9,190 nt of DNA from Pseudomonadota bacterium (GTDB lineage: Bacteria > Pseudomonadota > Gammaproteobacteria > Burkholderiales > Burkholderiaceae_F). The position numbers and the translations under genes were made by a program. Below, piece by piece: positions 1 to 6,554 of the stretch. Position 1 is the stretch's first letter, and each line of letters starts with the position of its first letter. Under the pieces are notes generated by a model. It worked only from the letters and a program-made list of their open reading frames with translations. It was not told where the DNA came from and ran no database searches. The stretch is taken from the NCBI GenBank assembly GCA_023443095.1, contig JAEZVV010000156.1:1-9190 (forward strand), in the 5' to 3' direction.

Positions 1-36
1 GGGCCCTGGCTGGGCGGCGCCGCCGCGCTCGGCTAG
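1..36 (+). CDS. Possible 3' end of an upstream gene (partial)
   Basis: Reading from base 1 in frame 1 gives GPWLGGAAALG followed by a TAG stop at 34-36. The small hydrophobic tail would suit the end of a coding region, and the 50 bases that follow separate it from aidB on the same strand. Eleven codons are too few to identify a family, and in DNA this GC-rich an open stretch of that length means little. It may equally be non-coding. The call rests only on the open frame at the window edge. Confidence 0.25.
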   Translation, partial: GPWLGGAAALG

Positions 37-86
37 AGTCGCAGCGAAGGCCGCACCGGCGGCCGCGCGCCCGAGCCGAGCCCGCC

Positions 87-1721
87 ATGAACCGACCGTT
101 GTTTGCCGAGACACACGAGGTCTTCAACCAGCCGCCGCCCCTTGACGGCGTCAATCTGTGGCGGGTCGACCGTCCGCTCCAGGACTGGACCCGGCATTAC
201 GGCGCAGGCTGGGCCGAGCCGCGGATCGACGCTTACGGCGCTCTGGCGGGCGGGCCGCTGATGGCGGCGGGTTTCCTCGCCAACCGCAACCCGCCGCGCC
301 TGCTCACCCACGACCGCTACGGCCACCGGATCGACGTGGTCGAGTTCCACCCTGCTTACCACGAGCTGATGAAAGCCGGCATCGAACACGGCATCTGCTC
401 GCTGCCCTGGGTACAGCCGGGGCCGGGCGCACAGGTGGCGCGCGCCGCGATCACGTATCTGCACAACCAGGCCGACGCCGGCAGCGCCTGCCCGCTCACC
501 ATGACTTTCGCCAGCGTGGCGAGCCTGCGCCGCGAGCCCGAGCTCGCCGCCACCTGGGTGCCGAAGATCCTGGCCGCGTCCTACGACCCGAGCCAGCGGC
601 CCGCTGCGCAGAAGGCGGGGGTGACGATCGGCATGGCGATGACCGAGAAGCAGGGCGGCACCGACGTGCGCGCCAACACCACGCGGGCGTACGAGGCGGG
701 CGGCGGGGGCTACGAGCTGGTGGGGCACAAGTGGTTCTGCTCGGCGCCGATGAGCGACGCCTTCCTCGCCCTGGCGCAGACCGATGCCGGCCTGGGTTGT
801 TTCCTGCTGCCGCGTTTATTGCCCGACGGCTCGCCCAACGCGATCCAGTGGCAGCGGCTCAAGGACAAGCTTGGCAATATTTCGAACGCCTCGAGCGAGG
901 TCGAGTTCCGCGGCGCCCTGGCCTGGCCGGTGGGAGCGCCCGGCCGCGGCGTGGCCACCATCATCGAGATGGTGGCGCTGACCCGCTACGACTGCATGAT
1001 CGGTTCGAGTTCGCTGATGCGGCAGGCGCTCACCCAGGCCATGCACCACAGTTCGCATCGCAGGGTGAGTGGCAAGCGCCTGATCGAGCAGCCGCTGATG
1101 GCCAACGTGCTGGCCGACCTTGCGCTCGAGAGCGAGGCCGCGCTCGCGCTTTCGCTGCGGCTGGCGCACGCGCTCGATCGAGTCGCCGACGAACGCGAGG
1201 CCGCCCTGGTGCGGGTCCTGACCGCGATCGGCAAATACTGGATCTGCAAGCGGGCGCCGGCGATGATCAACGAAGCGCAGGAGTGCCTGGGCGGCGCCGG
1301 TTATGTCGAGGAATCGATCCTGCCTCGGCTCTACCGCGAGGCGCCGGTCAATTCGATCTGGGAAGGGTCGGGCAATGTGCAATGCCTCGACGTCCTGCGG
1401 GCGCTAGCACGCGAGCCCGGGGTGGCCGAGGCCTTGTTCGCCGAGCTCGACGGCGGCCACGGCGACGCCCGCCTGGCGACGTATGTGAGCCGGCTCAAAG
1501 CCGAGCTGGCCGACCCGGACGAGCGCGCGTACCGCGCCCGCGCTCTGACCGAGGGGCTGGCGCTCGCGCTGCAGGCGAGCCTGCTCTTGCGCGCCGGCCG
1601 CAGCGAGCTGGCCGAGGCTTTTATCGCCAGCCGGATCGCGGCCCCGCATCTCGCCTACGGCACCCTGCCACGCGGCCTGGCGATTGCGGCCCTGCTCGAA
1701 CGGGCCGCCGTTGCCGGCTGA
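87..1721 (+). CDS. aidB: AidB family acyl-CoA dehydrogenase-like flavoprotein (alkylation response)
   Basis: A 544-residue protein that I recognise as AidB; E. coli AidB has about 541 residues. In E. coli, AidB is a tetrameric FAD protein of the adaptive response to alkylating agents. It binds DNA, and its exact chemistry is unsettled. Family signatures seen here are an N-terminal HEVFNQPPPL (10-19), CPLTMTFAS (135-143), MTEKQGGTDVRANTTR (185-200), GHKWFCS (213-219), RLKDKLGNISNASSEVEF (257-274), CLGGAGYVEES (400-410) and YREAPVNSIWEGSGN (416-430). Glu426 and Arg438 correspond to the active-site Glu and Arg of the E. coli protein, shifted by one. The C-terminal helical part (about 440-544) is less conserved and matches the region linked to DNA binding in E. 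coli. The ATG at 87 sets the N-terminus close to that of E. coli; no strong ribosome binding site precedes it. No ada, alkA or alkB lies nearby. Some AidB homologues are annotated as isovaleryl-CoA dehydrogenases, but the long N-terminal domain and whole-length match favour AidB. Confidence 0.93.
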   Translation: MNRPLFAETHEVFNQPPPLDGVNLWRVDRPLQDWTRHYGAGWAEPRIDAYGALAGGPLMAAGFLANRNPPRLLTHDRYGHRIDVVEFHPAYHELMKAGIEHGICSLPWVQPGPGAQVARAAITYLHNQADAGSACPLTMTFASVASLRREPELAATWVPKILAASYDPSQRPAAQKAGVTIGMAMTEKQGGTDVRANTTRAYEAGGGGYELVGHKWFCSAPMSDAFLALAQTDAGLGCFLLPRLLPDGSPNAIQWQRLKDKLGNISNASSEVEFRGALAWPVGAPGRGVATIIEMVALTRYDCMIGSSSLMRQALTQAMHHSSHRRVSGKRLIEQPLMANVLADLALESEAALALSLRLAHALDRVADEREAALVRVLTAIGKYWICKRAPAMINEAQECLGGAGYVEESILPRLYREAPVNSIWEGSGNVQCLDVLRALAREPGVAEALFAELDGGHGDARLATYVSRLKAELADPDERAYRARALTEGLALALQASLLLRAGRSELAEAFIASRIAAPHLAYGTLPRGLAIAALLERAAVAG

Positions 1722-1730
1722 GCACAAACA

Positions 1731-1754
1731 AAAGGGGTGCGACAGCGCCCCTTT
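1731..1754 (-). terminator. Hairpin terminator between convergent aidB and the reductase
   Basis: A 10-base-pair stem (1731-1740 with 1745-1754, one G-T wobble) closes on a GACA loop. Read on the minus strand, the stem is followed by TTTTGTTTGT, the classic layout of an intrinsic terminator, and it lies 16 bases past the reductase stop. On the plus strand it begins 9 bases after the aidB stop, but the following sequence is only CTTTCCC-like beyond the stem. It may therefore end both transcripts, acting most convincingly for the minus-strand gene. Confidence 0.75.
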
Positions 1755-1770
1755 CCCGGGATGGTGAAGC

Positions 1771-2856
1771 TCAGTCGAAGACCGGGGTCTCGACCCCCAG
1801 CACCTTGTGCAGCTTGGGGCTGGTGGTGGTGTACTGCAGGTGGATCTTCTTCTGCGGGAAGATGATTTCGCCGGCGGCGAAAGCAGCGAGCGCCGCTTCG
1901 TGGAAGCCGGAGAGGATCAGCTTCTTCTTGCCGGGGTAGGTGTTGATGTCGCCGACGGCGAAGATGCCGCGCTCGCTGGTCTCGAACTTCTCGGTGTCGA
2001 CCACGAGCTGCTTGCGTTCGATCTGCAGGCCCCACTCGGCGATCGGGCCGAGCTTGGGAGAAAGGCCGAAGAAAACCAGCAGATGGTCGAGCGGCATGCG
2101 GCGGGTGACGCCGTCGCCGCCGGTGACCCGGACTTCGGCGAGTTTGCCGTCCTTTTCCTCGAAGCCCGAGATCTGGCCGACCTGGAACTGCATCTCGTAT
2201 TGCTCGCACAACTCGCGCATCTTGGCGACCGAGGCCGGCGCGGCGCGGAAGCCGTCGCGCCGGTGGAGCAGCACCACGCTTTCGGCGCGGCCGACGAAGT
2301 TCAGTGCCCAGTCGAGCGCCGAATCGCCGCCGCCGCATACCACCAGGTTCTTGCCTTCGAACAGGCTCGGGTCCTTGACGCGGTAGTGGAGCTGGCTGCC
2401 TTCGAACTTCTCGATCTCGGGCACCTTGAGCGTGCGCGCCTGGAAGCTGCCGACGCCGGCGGCGATGAAGACGGTCTTGGTGATGAACTCGGTGCCGGCG
2501 CTGGTGGCGACGAAGAAGCGTCCGTCTTCGCGGCGTTCGACCTGGGTCACTTCCTGGCCGAGGTGGAAGGTCGCGCCGAAGGGCTCGATCTGCTTCAACA
2601 GGTTGTCGGTCAGTTCCTTGCCGGTGCACACCGGCACCGCCGGGATGTCGTAGATCGGCTTGTCGGGATAGAGCTCGATGCACTGCCCGCCGACGCCGGC
2701 GAGCGAATCGATCACGTGGGCCTTGATCTCCAGCAGGCCAAGCTCGAACACCTGGAACAGTCCCACGGGGCCGGCGCCGACGATCACGGCATCGGTTTCT
2801 ATCGGTCCGCCCTGGGCGGCGGCGGGAGCGACGGGGCGGGTTTCAGGTGCGTTCAT
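1771..2856 (-). CDS. Ferredoxin/flavodoxin-NADP(+) reductase, thioredoxin-reductase-like type
   Basis: A 361-residue cytoplasmic flavoprotein of the thioredoxin-reductase-like ferredoxin-NADP(+) reductase family (the Bacillus YumC and Rhodopseudomonas type). It moves electrons between NADPH and ferredoxin or flavodoxin. Visible elements, in order, are an FAD-binding GAGPVG (27-32), GGQCIELYPDKPIYDIPA (56-73) contacting the flavin, an NADPH-binding GGGDSA (175-180) with HRR (198-200) suited to the 2'-phosphate, and a second FAD motif GDINTYPG (302-309). A C-terminal tail with YTTTSPKLH (342-350) is of the kind that stacks on the flavin in this family. The CxxC redox pair of true thioredoxin reductases is absent where it would follow GGGDSA (ALDWAL instead), which supports a ferredoxin/flavodoxin role. 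I chose the ATG at 2856; an in-frame TTG at 2895 would add 13 residues of GC-driven sequence unlike the family. The gene is convergent with aidB and lies 139 bases downstream of bepA on the same strand. The partner protein cannot be told from the sequence. Confidence 0.92.
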   Translation of the reverse strand: MNAPETRPVAPAAAQGGPIETDAVIVGAGPVGLFQVFELGLLEIKAHVIDSLAGVGGQCIELYPDKPIYDIPAVPVCTGKELTDNLLKQIEPFGATFHLGQEVTQVERREDGRFFVATSAGTEFITKTVFIAAGVGSFQARTLKVPEIEKFEGSQLHYRVKDPSLFEGKNLVVCGGGDSALDWALNFVGRAESVVLLHRRDGFRAAPASVAKMRELCEQYEMQFQVGQISGFEEKDGKLAEVRVTGGDGVTRRMPLDHLLVFFGLSPKLGPIAEWGLQIERKQLVVDTEKFETSERGIFAVGDINTYPGKKKLILSGFHEAALAAFAAGEIIFPQKKIHLQYTTTSPKLHKVLGVETPVFD

Positions 2857-2871
2857 CTTCGGTCGAAAGCG

Positions 2872-2890
2872 GGGCGCCCGAGAGGCGCCC
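2872..2890 (-). other. Inverted repeat in the reductase leader
   Basis: Perfect 7-base arms GGGCGCC (2872-2878) and GGCGCCC (2884-2890) are separated by 5 bases. The repeat ends 15 bases upstream of the reductase ATG on the minus strand. It could fold as a leader hairpin near the ribosome binding region, or be an operator half-site pair. In DNA this rich in GC such repeats also arise by chance. The remaining bases of the 2857-2995 gap hold no convincing promoter that I can point to. Confidence 0.25.
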
Positions 2891-2995
2891 GGCAAAATCT
2901 GCGGGGCCGCTATTGTTGCATTGCGCTGGGCGCCCTTACTACCCGGACTAGCTTGATGCGGGGCAAGGGTATTTACGTAGATTGGCCCGCCGGGC

Positions 2996-4591
2996 TCATG
3001 GGCGGGCGTTGCCGGGCTCGGGCTGGCGCTTGTTCGGCTCGGTCGTCTTGGTGTTTCCCATCAGCTCGTCGTGTTCTCGCCGCACCTCGTCGCGCAGGAA
3101 GCGCAGGCGGGCGTCGATTTCGCTCATGGTGAAGAAATCGCCGTCGTTGGCGCGGCGGGCCTGTTCGAACTGCTGCACTGCCGGCACCTTGGCGCCCATC
3201 AACGCATACATCTCGCCCACCGCCTGGTGGTGCAGGCTCTGCTTGCCCAGGCCCGAATACGCGCGGCCGAGCAGGCCGTAGTAGTTGGGATCGGTGCGGG
3301 CGATCGCCTGCTGCTCGCGCATGGTGTCGATCACCTGCTGGTGCAAGCCGGCCTCGTGCAGCATGTCGACGTAGGCGCGGGTGGTCATGGCCGACAGCGG
3401 GAAACGGCTGGCGGCCTCCCGTGCCAGGCGCAGAGCATCCTGTTTTTCGGCCGGCGTCTTGGCGGCGGCGTAGCGGGTTTCGGCGACCAGCTTGTCGAGC
3501 ATGGCCGAGGGTTCGTTAGTCAGCTTGCGGGCGGCGGCCGCTTCTTCGACGGCGATGGCCGGCTGGCCCAGCTTCAGTGCGGCGACCGCAGCGCCGTAAT
3601 GAGCGGCTGCCGGCAGGTTCGAGGTGCGGTTCTGGATCTGGCTGCGGAAGTACTCGAGCTGTTCGCGCCAGCCCTGGTGCGAGGTCTCCTGCAGCACCCG
3701 CAGCCGCGCCTGCACCAGGCGGAAGTCGAGGCTGTCGGCGCGCTGCTTGAGCGGCAGGCCGCGGGTGCGGTTCTGGATGTCCGAGATCCGCTCGACCGTC
3801 AGCGGGTGGGTGCGCAGGTAGGCGGGGGCGGCGCTTTCGTAGATGCGGGTGCCCTGCTGCAGGCGGGTGAAGAAGCTTTCCATGCCGCGCACGTCGTAGC
3901 CGGCGTCCTGCAGGGTCTGGAAGCCGACGCGGTCGGCCTCGCGTTCGGCTTCGCGCGAGAAGTTCAGCTGCTGCTGGATCGCGGCCGCCTGGCCGCCGAA
4001 CAGGGCTGCCTGCGCCAGGTCGCTGCTCGAGGAGCCGCCGGCGCGGGCGGCGAGGATGGCCAGCAGCAGGGTGCCGATGGCGATCGCCGTGCTGTCCTTC
4101 TGGCGTTCGATCATGCGCGCGATGTGGCGCTGGGTGACGTGGCCGATTTCGTGGCCGATCACGCTCGCCAGTTCGGACTCGTTCTGCGCCGCGATCACCA
4201 GCCCCGAATGCACGCCGATGAAACCGCCCGGCAGGGCGAAGGCGTTGAGCATCGAATCGCGGATCGGGAAGAACACGAAATCGAGCGCACGCGAAGGGCT
4301 GACCGCCACCAGCCGGTAACCCAGGCGGTTGAGGTATTCGATGGTTTCGGGGTCGGGCAGGTAGGTCGAATCGCGCCTGACCTCGAGCATGATCTGCTCG
4401 CCGAGCTTGCGCTCCATGCTGGACGACAGTTCGGCGCCGGCCACTTCGCCGAGCGAAGGCAGGTTGATCGTCGAACCCTGGGCGAAAGCGGCAGGCGCGG
4501 GCGGCAGTGCGAGGAGAGAGGCCGCCAGCAAGGCGGGCAAGGCGCGGAGTCGGATCACGGGCAAGCCCCGAGGTGGGGAGAGCGAAGGCAT
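2996..4591 (-). CDS. bepA: BepA-like periplasmic M48 metalloprotease with TPR-like C-terminus
   Basis: A 531-residue secreted zinc protease resembling E. coli BepA (formerly YfgC, 487 residues). BepA promotes maturation of the outer-membrane LPS-assembly protein LptD and degrades misassembled beta-barrel proteins. A hydrophobic signal peptide (about residues 13-38, ending PAAFA before QGS) directs it to the periplasm. The catalytic motif HEIGH lies at 147-151. The third zinc ligand is probably Glu218 in EREADRVG, and His262 in THPLTVERISD matches the regulatory histidine of E. coli BepA. NAFALPGGFIGVHSGL (116-131) is typical of M48 proteases. Residues from about 300 to 490 are alanine-rich paired helices consistent with TPR repeats; a charged Pro-rich tail ends the protein. 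The start is uncertain: the ATG at 4591 gives an 11-residue lead before the signal peptide, while a GTG at 4558 would begin MIRLRALPALLAAS, a more typical signal peptide. Neither has a clear ribosome binding site. It is transcribed divergently from moaC. Confidence 0.9.
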   Translation of the reverse strand: MPSLSPPRGLPVIRLRALPALLAASLLALPPAPAAFAQGSTINLPSLGEVAGAELSSSMERKLGEQIMLEVRRDSTYLPDPETIEYLNRLGYRLVAVSPSRALDFVFFPIRDSMLNAFALPGGFIGVHSGLVIAAQNESELASVIGHEIGHVTQRHIARMIERQKDSTAIAIGTLLLAILAARAGGSSSSDLAQAALFGGQAAAIQQQLNFSREAEREADRVGFQTLQDAGYDVRGMESFFTRLQQGTRIYESAAPAYLRTHPLTVERISDIQNRTRGLPLKQRADSLDFRLVQARLRVLQETSHQGWREQLEYFRSQIQNRTSNLPAAAHYGAAVAALKLGQPAIAVEEAAAARKLTNEPSAMLDKLVAETRYAAAKTPAEKQDALRLAREAASRFPLSAMTTRAYVDMLHEAGLHQQVIDTMREQQAIARTDPNYYGLLGRAYSGLGKQSLHHQAVGEMYALMGAKVPAVQQFEQARRANDGDFFTMSEIDARLRFLRDEVRREHDELMGNTKTTEPNKRQPEPGNARP

Positions 4592-4595
4592 TTGT

Positions 4596-4601
4596 ATGAT
4601 A
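4596..4601 (-). promoter_or_regulatory. Candidate -10 element for bepA
   Basis: On the minus strand these bases read TATCAT, a 5 of 6 match to the sigma-70 -10 consensus, in an AT-rich pocket of otherwise GC-rich DNA. No good -35 box lies at 16-18 bases upstream. Transcription would begin almost at the ATG at 4591, which would make either a leaderless message or one starting translation at the GTG at 4558. The rest of the 97-base gap shared with moaC shows a TTTACA (4631-4636, plus strand) but no -10 partner for it. Confidence 0.3.
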
Positions 4602-4688
4602 GTCGCGCGCTCCGGCGGCCCAGGGCGGCGTTTACATCCGCTTGCAGTTGGTGTTGCTGGAATTCCCCATCTTTGACGGCCCACATCC

Positions 4689-5165
4689 ATGAGTCAACTC
4701 ACCCATTTCGATTCCACCGGCCAGGCCCATATGGTCGATGTCGGCGCCAAGGCCGACACCCATCGCGTGGCGGTGGCGGCGGGCCGCATCCGCATGTTGC
4801 CGGCGACCTTCGAGCTGGTCGCGACCGGCTCGGCCAAGAAGGGCGACGTGATCGGCATCGCTCGCGTGGCGGCGATCATGGCGTCCAAACGCACTGCCGA
4901 CCTGATCCCCTTGTGCCACCCGATTTCGCTCACCCGCGTCGCGGTCGAGTTCGAACTCGACCCCGCCCAGCACGCCGTCCATTGCACCGCGACCTGCGAA
5001 ACGCGCGGCCAGACCGGGGTCGAGATGGAAGCGCTGACCGCGGTCCAGGTCGGCCTCCTGACGATCTACGACATGTGCAAGGCGGTCGACCGCGGCATGG
5101 TGATCGAAGGCGTGCGCGTGCTCGAGAAACACGGCGGCAAGAGCGGCGACTGGGTCGCCGCTTAA
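4689..5165 (+). CDS. moaC: Cyclic pyranopterin monophosphate synthase MoaC
   Basis: A 158-residue protein, full length against E. coli MoaC (161 residues). MoaC works after MoaA in the first stage of molybdenum cofactor synthesis, turning 3',8-cyclo-7,8-dihydro-GTP into cyclic pyranopterin monophosphate in the cytoplasm. It is normally hexameric. The opening MSQLTHF and GQAHMVDVGAKADTHR (11-26), KRTADLIPLCHP (67-78), TGVEMEALTAVQVGLLTIYD (109-128) and GGKSGDW (149-155) are family hallmarks. Asp128 and Lys131 in IYDMCKAV keep even the residue numbers of the catalytic pair in E. coli. The ATG at 4689 reproduces the E. coli N-terminus; the sequence before it has no strong ribosome binding site. 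It stands alone, without moaA, moaD or moaE, divergent from bepA and convergent with menE, 13 bases from the menE stop. Confidence 0.97.
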   Translation: MSQLTHFDSTGQAHMVDVGAKADTHRVAVAAGRIRMLPATFELVATGSAKKGDVIGIARVAAIMASKRTADLIPLCHPISLTRVAVEFELDPAQHAVHCTATCETRGQTGVEMEALTAVQVGLLTIYDMCKAVDRGMVIEGVRVLEKHGGKSGDWVAA

Positions 5166-5167
5166 AC

Positions 5168-5187
5168 CGCGGCCGGACTCAGCCGCG
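5168..5187. terminator. Weak hairpin between convergent moaC and menE
   Basis: A 6-base-pair GC stem (CGCGGC at 5168-5173, GCCGCG at 5182-5187) with an 8-base loop starts 2 bases after the moaC stop and overlaps the menE stop codon. There is no T-tract on the plus strand, and only GTTT after it on the minus strand. It could slow polymerase for both convergent genes, but the evidence is weak. Confidence 0.3.
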
Positions 5188-6534
5188 CGGGTAGCGCAGC
5201 GGGATCAGGCCGCAGGCGCGGGCCGTGGCCGGGCGGCGGTCGGGCTTGCCGGCCGCGGTTTGCGGCAGCTGCGGCACGAAGGCGAGCGCCCGCGGCCGCT
5301 TGTGGGGCGAGAGTCGCTCGGCGATGGCCGCGATCAGCGCATCGATGGCGGGCGGCGCGCCGTTGGCCACCAGCAGGGCGGCGACGGTCTGGCCCCAGGT
5401 CTCGTCGGGCAGGCCGAGCACGGTCGCGGCCTCGACGCCCGGGATGGTCTCGAGCGCGTGTTCGACTTCGACCGGATAGACGTTGTCGCCGCCGGTGACG
5501 ATCAGGTCGCTGCGCCGCGCGTTGACGTGCAGATAGCCGCGCGGATCGAACTCGCCCAGATCACCGGTATCGAACCAGGCCCCGGGCGCGAGTGCTTCCT
5601 GGCCCCAGTAGCCGTGCATCAGCATCGGGCCGCGCACGAGGATGCGGCCGTGTTCGACTTTCACCTCCGCTCCTTCGAGCACCTGGCCCGAGCCTATCGT
5701 GGCGCGATGGCGCTCGGCGTAAGGCGTGGCCACCACATGCGAACAGGCTTCGGTCATGCCGTAGGTGGTGATCACCGGCACCCCGGCCTGATGTGCCCGG
5801 GTGAGCAGCTTGTGCGAGGCCGAGGTTCCGCCCAGCAGCAGCGCGCGCAGCGAGGCCGGAGCAGACCAGCCGGGATGCGACTCGAACACCTTGACCAGCA
5901 TGGTGGGGACGAGCGAGGTGATCGTCACCGACTGCTCGGCCAGGGTCTGCGGCCAGGTCCGGGCGTCGAACGGCGGCGGGATCGCCACCGCGCGCCGCGC
6001 CGCCAGGCAGCGGGTGAGGATGGACAGGCCGCCGACCCGAGCGATCGGCATACACATCTGCCAGCAGTCGTTTTCCTGCCAGCCGATGTTGGTGCTGCTG
6101 GTGCTCGCCGAGGCCAGCAGGTTGGCCTGGGTGATCACCGCCGCCTTGGGGCTGCCGGTGGTGCCCGAGGTGAAGAGCACCGCGGCGGTACCGGCCGGCA
6201 GCGGCGTGGTGATCGCCTCGGCCTGGGCGAGCAGGGCCGAGCGTTCGATCGGCGTGAGCTTGGGGTGCAGCATCAGCGCGGGCACGCCGGCATCGAGCAG
6301 GGCGTAGAGCGTGAGCACCGTCTCGAGCGAGTTGCTGCCGGTGAGCGGGTAGGGCCGGCCGGGGGCCGGCCAGGCGAGCTCCGCGGCGCGAGTCTCGGTC
6401 AGCCCGGCGAGTTCGGCAAAGCTGAACTCGCGGCTGGCGATGCGCAAGCCGATCCGCCGCGGCGCTTCGAGCGCGGCGGCGGAGATAGAAAACGCCGGGC
6501 TGAGGCCCGGCGCTTGTCGCGAGGCAGGAATCAC
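5179..6534 (-). CDS. menE: o-Succinylbenzoate-CoA ligase MenE (AMP-forming)
   Basis: A 451-residue member of the ANL adenylate-forming enzymes. In menaquinone synthesis MenE activates o-succinylbenzoate with ATP and CoA, giving o-succinylbenzoyl-CoA for MenB. Visible core motifs are the P-loop FTSGTTGSPK (121-130), YGMTE (258-262), FDTGD (321-325), the hinge region RRSDLIVTGGDNVYPVEVE (340-358) and a C-terminal PQTAAGKPDRR with the probable catalytic Lys430. The length equals that of E. coli MenE (451). Substrate identity comes mainly from menB directly upstream; alone, the protein could be an acyl- or aryl-CoA ligase of another kind. The GTG at 6534, 20 bases after the menB stop, is the best start: the open frame further upstream merely shadows menB. 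A GTG start without a visible ribosome binding site leaves room for doubt. A TTG at 6447 is possible but would cut into the conserved N-terminal fold. A terminator-like hairpin falls within codons 8-14. Confidence 0.82.
   Translation of the reverse strand: MIPASRQAPGLSPAFSISAAALEAPRRIGLRIASREFSFAELAGLTETRAAELAWPAPGRPYPLTGSNSLETVLTLYALLDAGVPALMLHPKLTPIERSALLAQAEAITTPLPAGTAAVLFTSGTTGSPKAAVITQANLLASASTSSTNIGWQENDCWQMCMPIARVGGLSILTRCLAARRAVAIPPPFDARTWPQTLAEQSVTITSLVPTMLVKVFESHPGWSAPASLRALLLGGTSASHKLLTRAHQAGVPVITTYGMTEACSHVVATPYAERHRATIGSGQVLEGAEVKVEHGRILVRGPMLMHGYWGQEALAPGAWFDTGDLGEFDPRGYLHVNARRSDLIVTGGDNVYPVEVEHALETIPGVEAATVLGLPDETWGQTVAALLVANGAPPAIDALIAAIAERLSPHKRPRALAFVPQLPQTAAGKPDRRPATARACGLIPLRYPRG
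6489..6512 (-). terminator. Terminator-like hairpin at the menB-menE junction
   Basis: A perfect 8-base-pair stem (CGCCGGGC at 6493-6500, GCCCGGCG at 6505-6512) with a 4-base loop is followed on the minus strand by TTTTCTAT. This is the form of an intrinsic terminator. It begins 42 bases past the menB stop, yet lies inside the predicted N-terminus of menE, so it may attenuate transcription into menE or indicate that menE starts further downstream. The U-tract is short (four, then two separated). Confidence 0.5.
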
Positions 6535-6554
6535 GTTCGGTGTCGAAGCGGGAC

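Noticed and set aside
158..1939. 593-codon open frame on the plus strand overlapping aidB
   Set aside because: It is a frame-shifted shadow of aidB: low-complexity Arg/Ala/Pro-rich translation, no recognisable domain, while the overlapping frame encodes a full AidB.
1771..2856. Reductase as thioredoxin reductase
   Set aside because: The CxxC redox motif is missing and the C-terminal YTTTSP tail belongs to the ferredoxin-NADP reductase branch.
2985..3007. GCCCGCC/GGCGGGC inverted repeat at the bepA stop codon as a terminator
   Set aside because: It has a 9-base loop and no T-tract on the minus strand, and short GC repeats are common in this DNA.
3071..5194. 707-codon plus-strand open frame antisense to bepA and running over moaC
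   Set aside because: The product is compositionally biased and matches no family I know. Both overlapped genes have clear catalytic motifs, so this is a GC-driven antisense frame.
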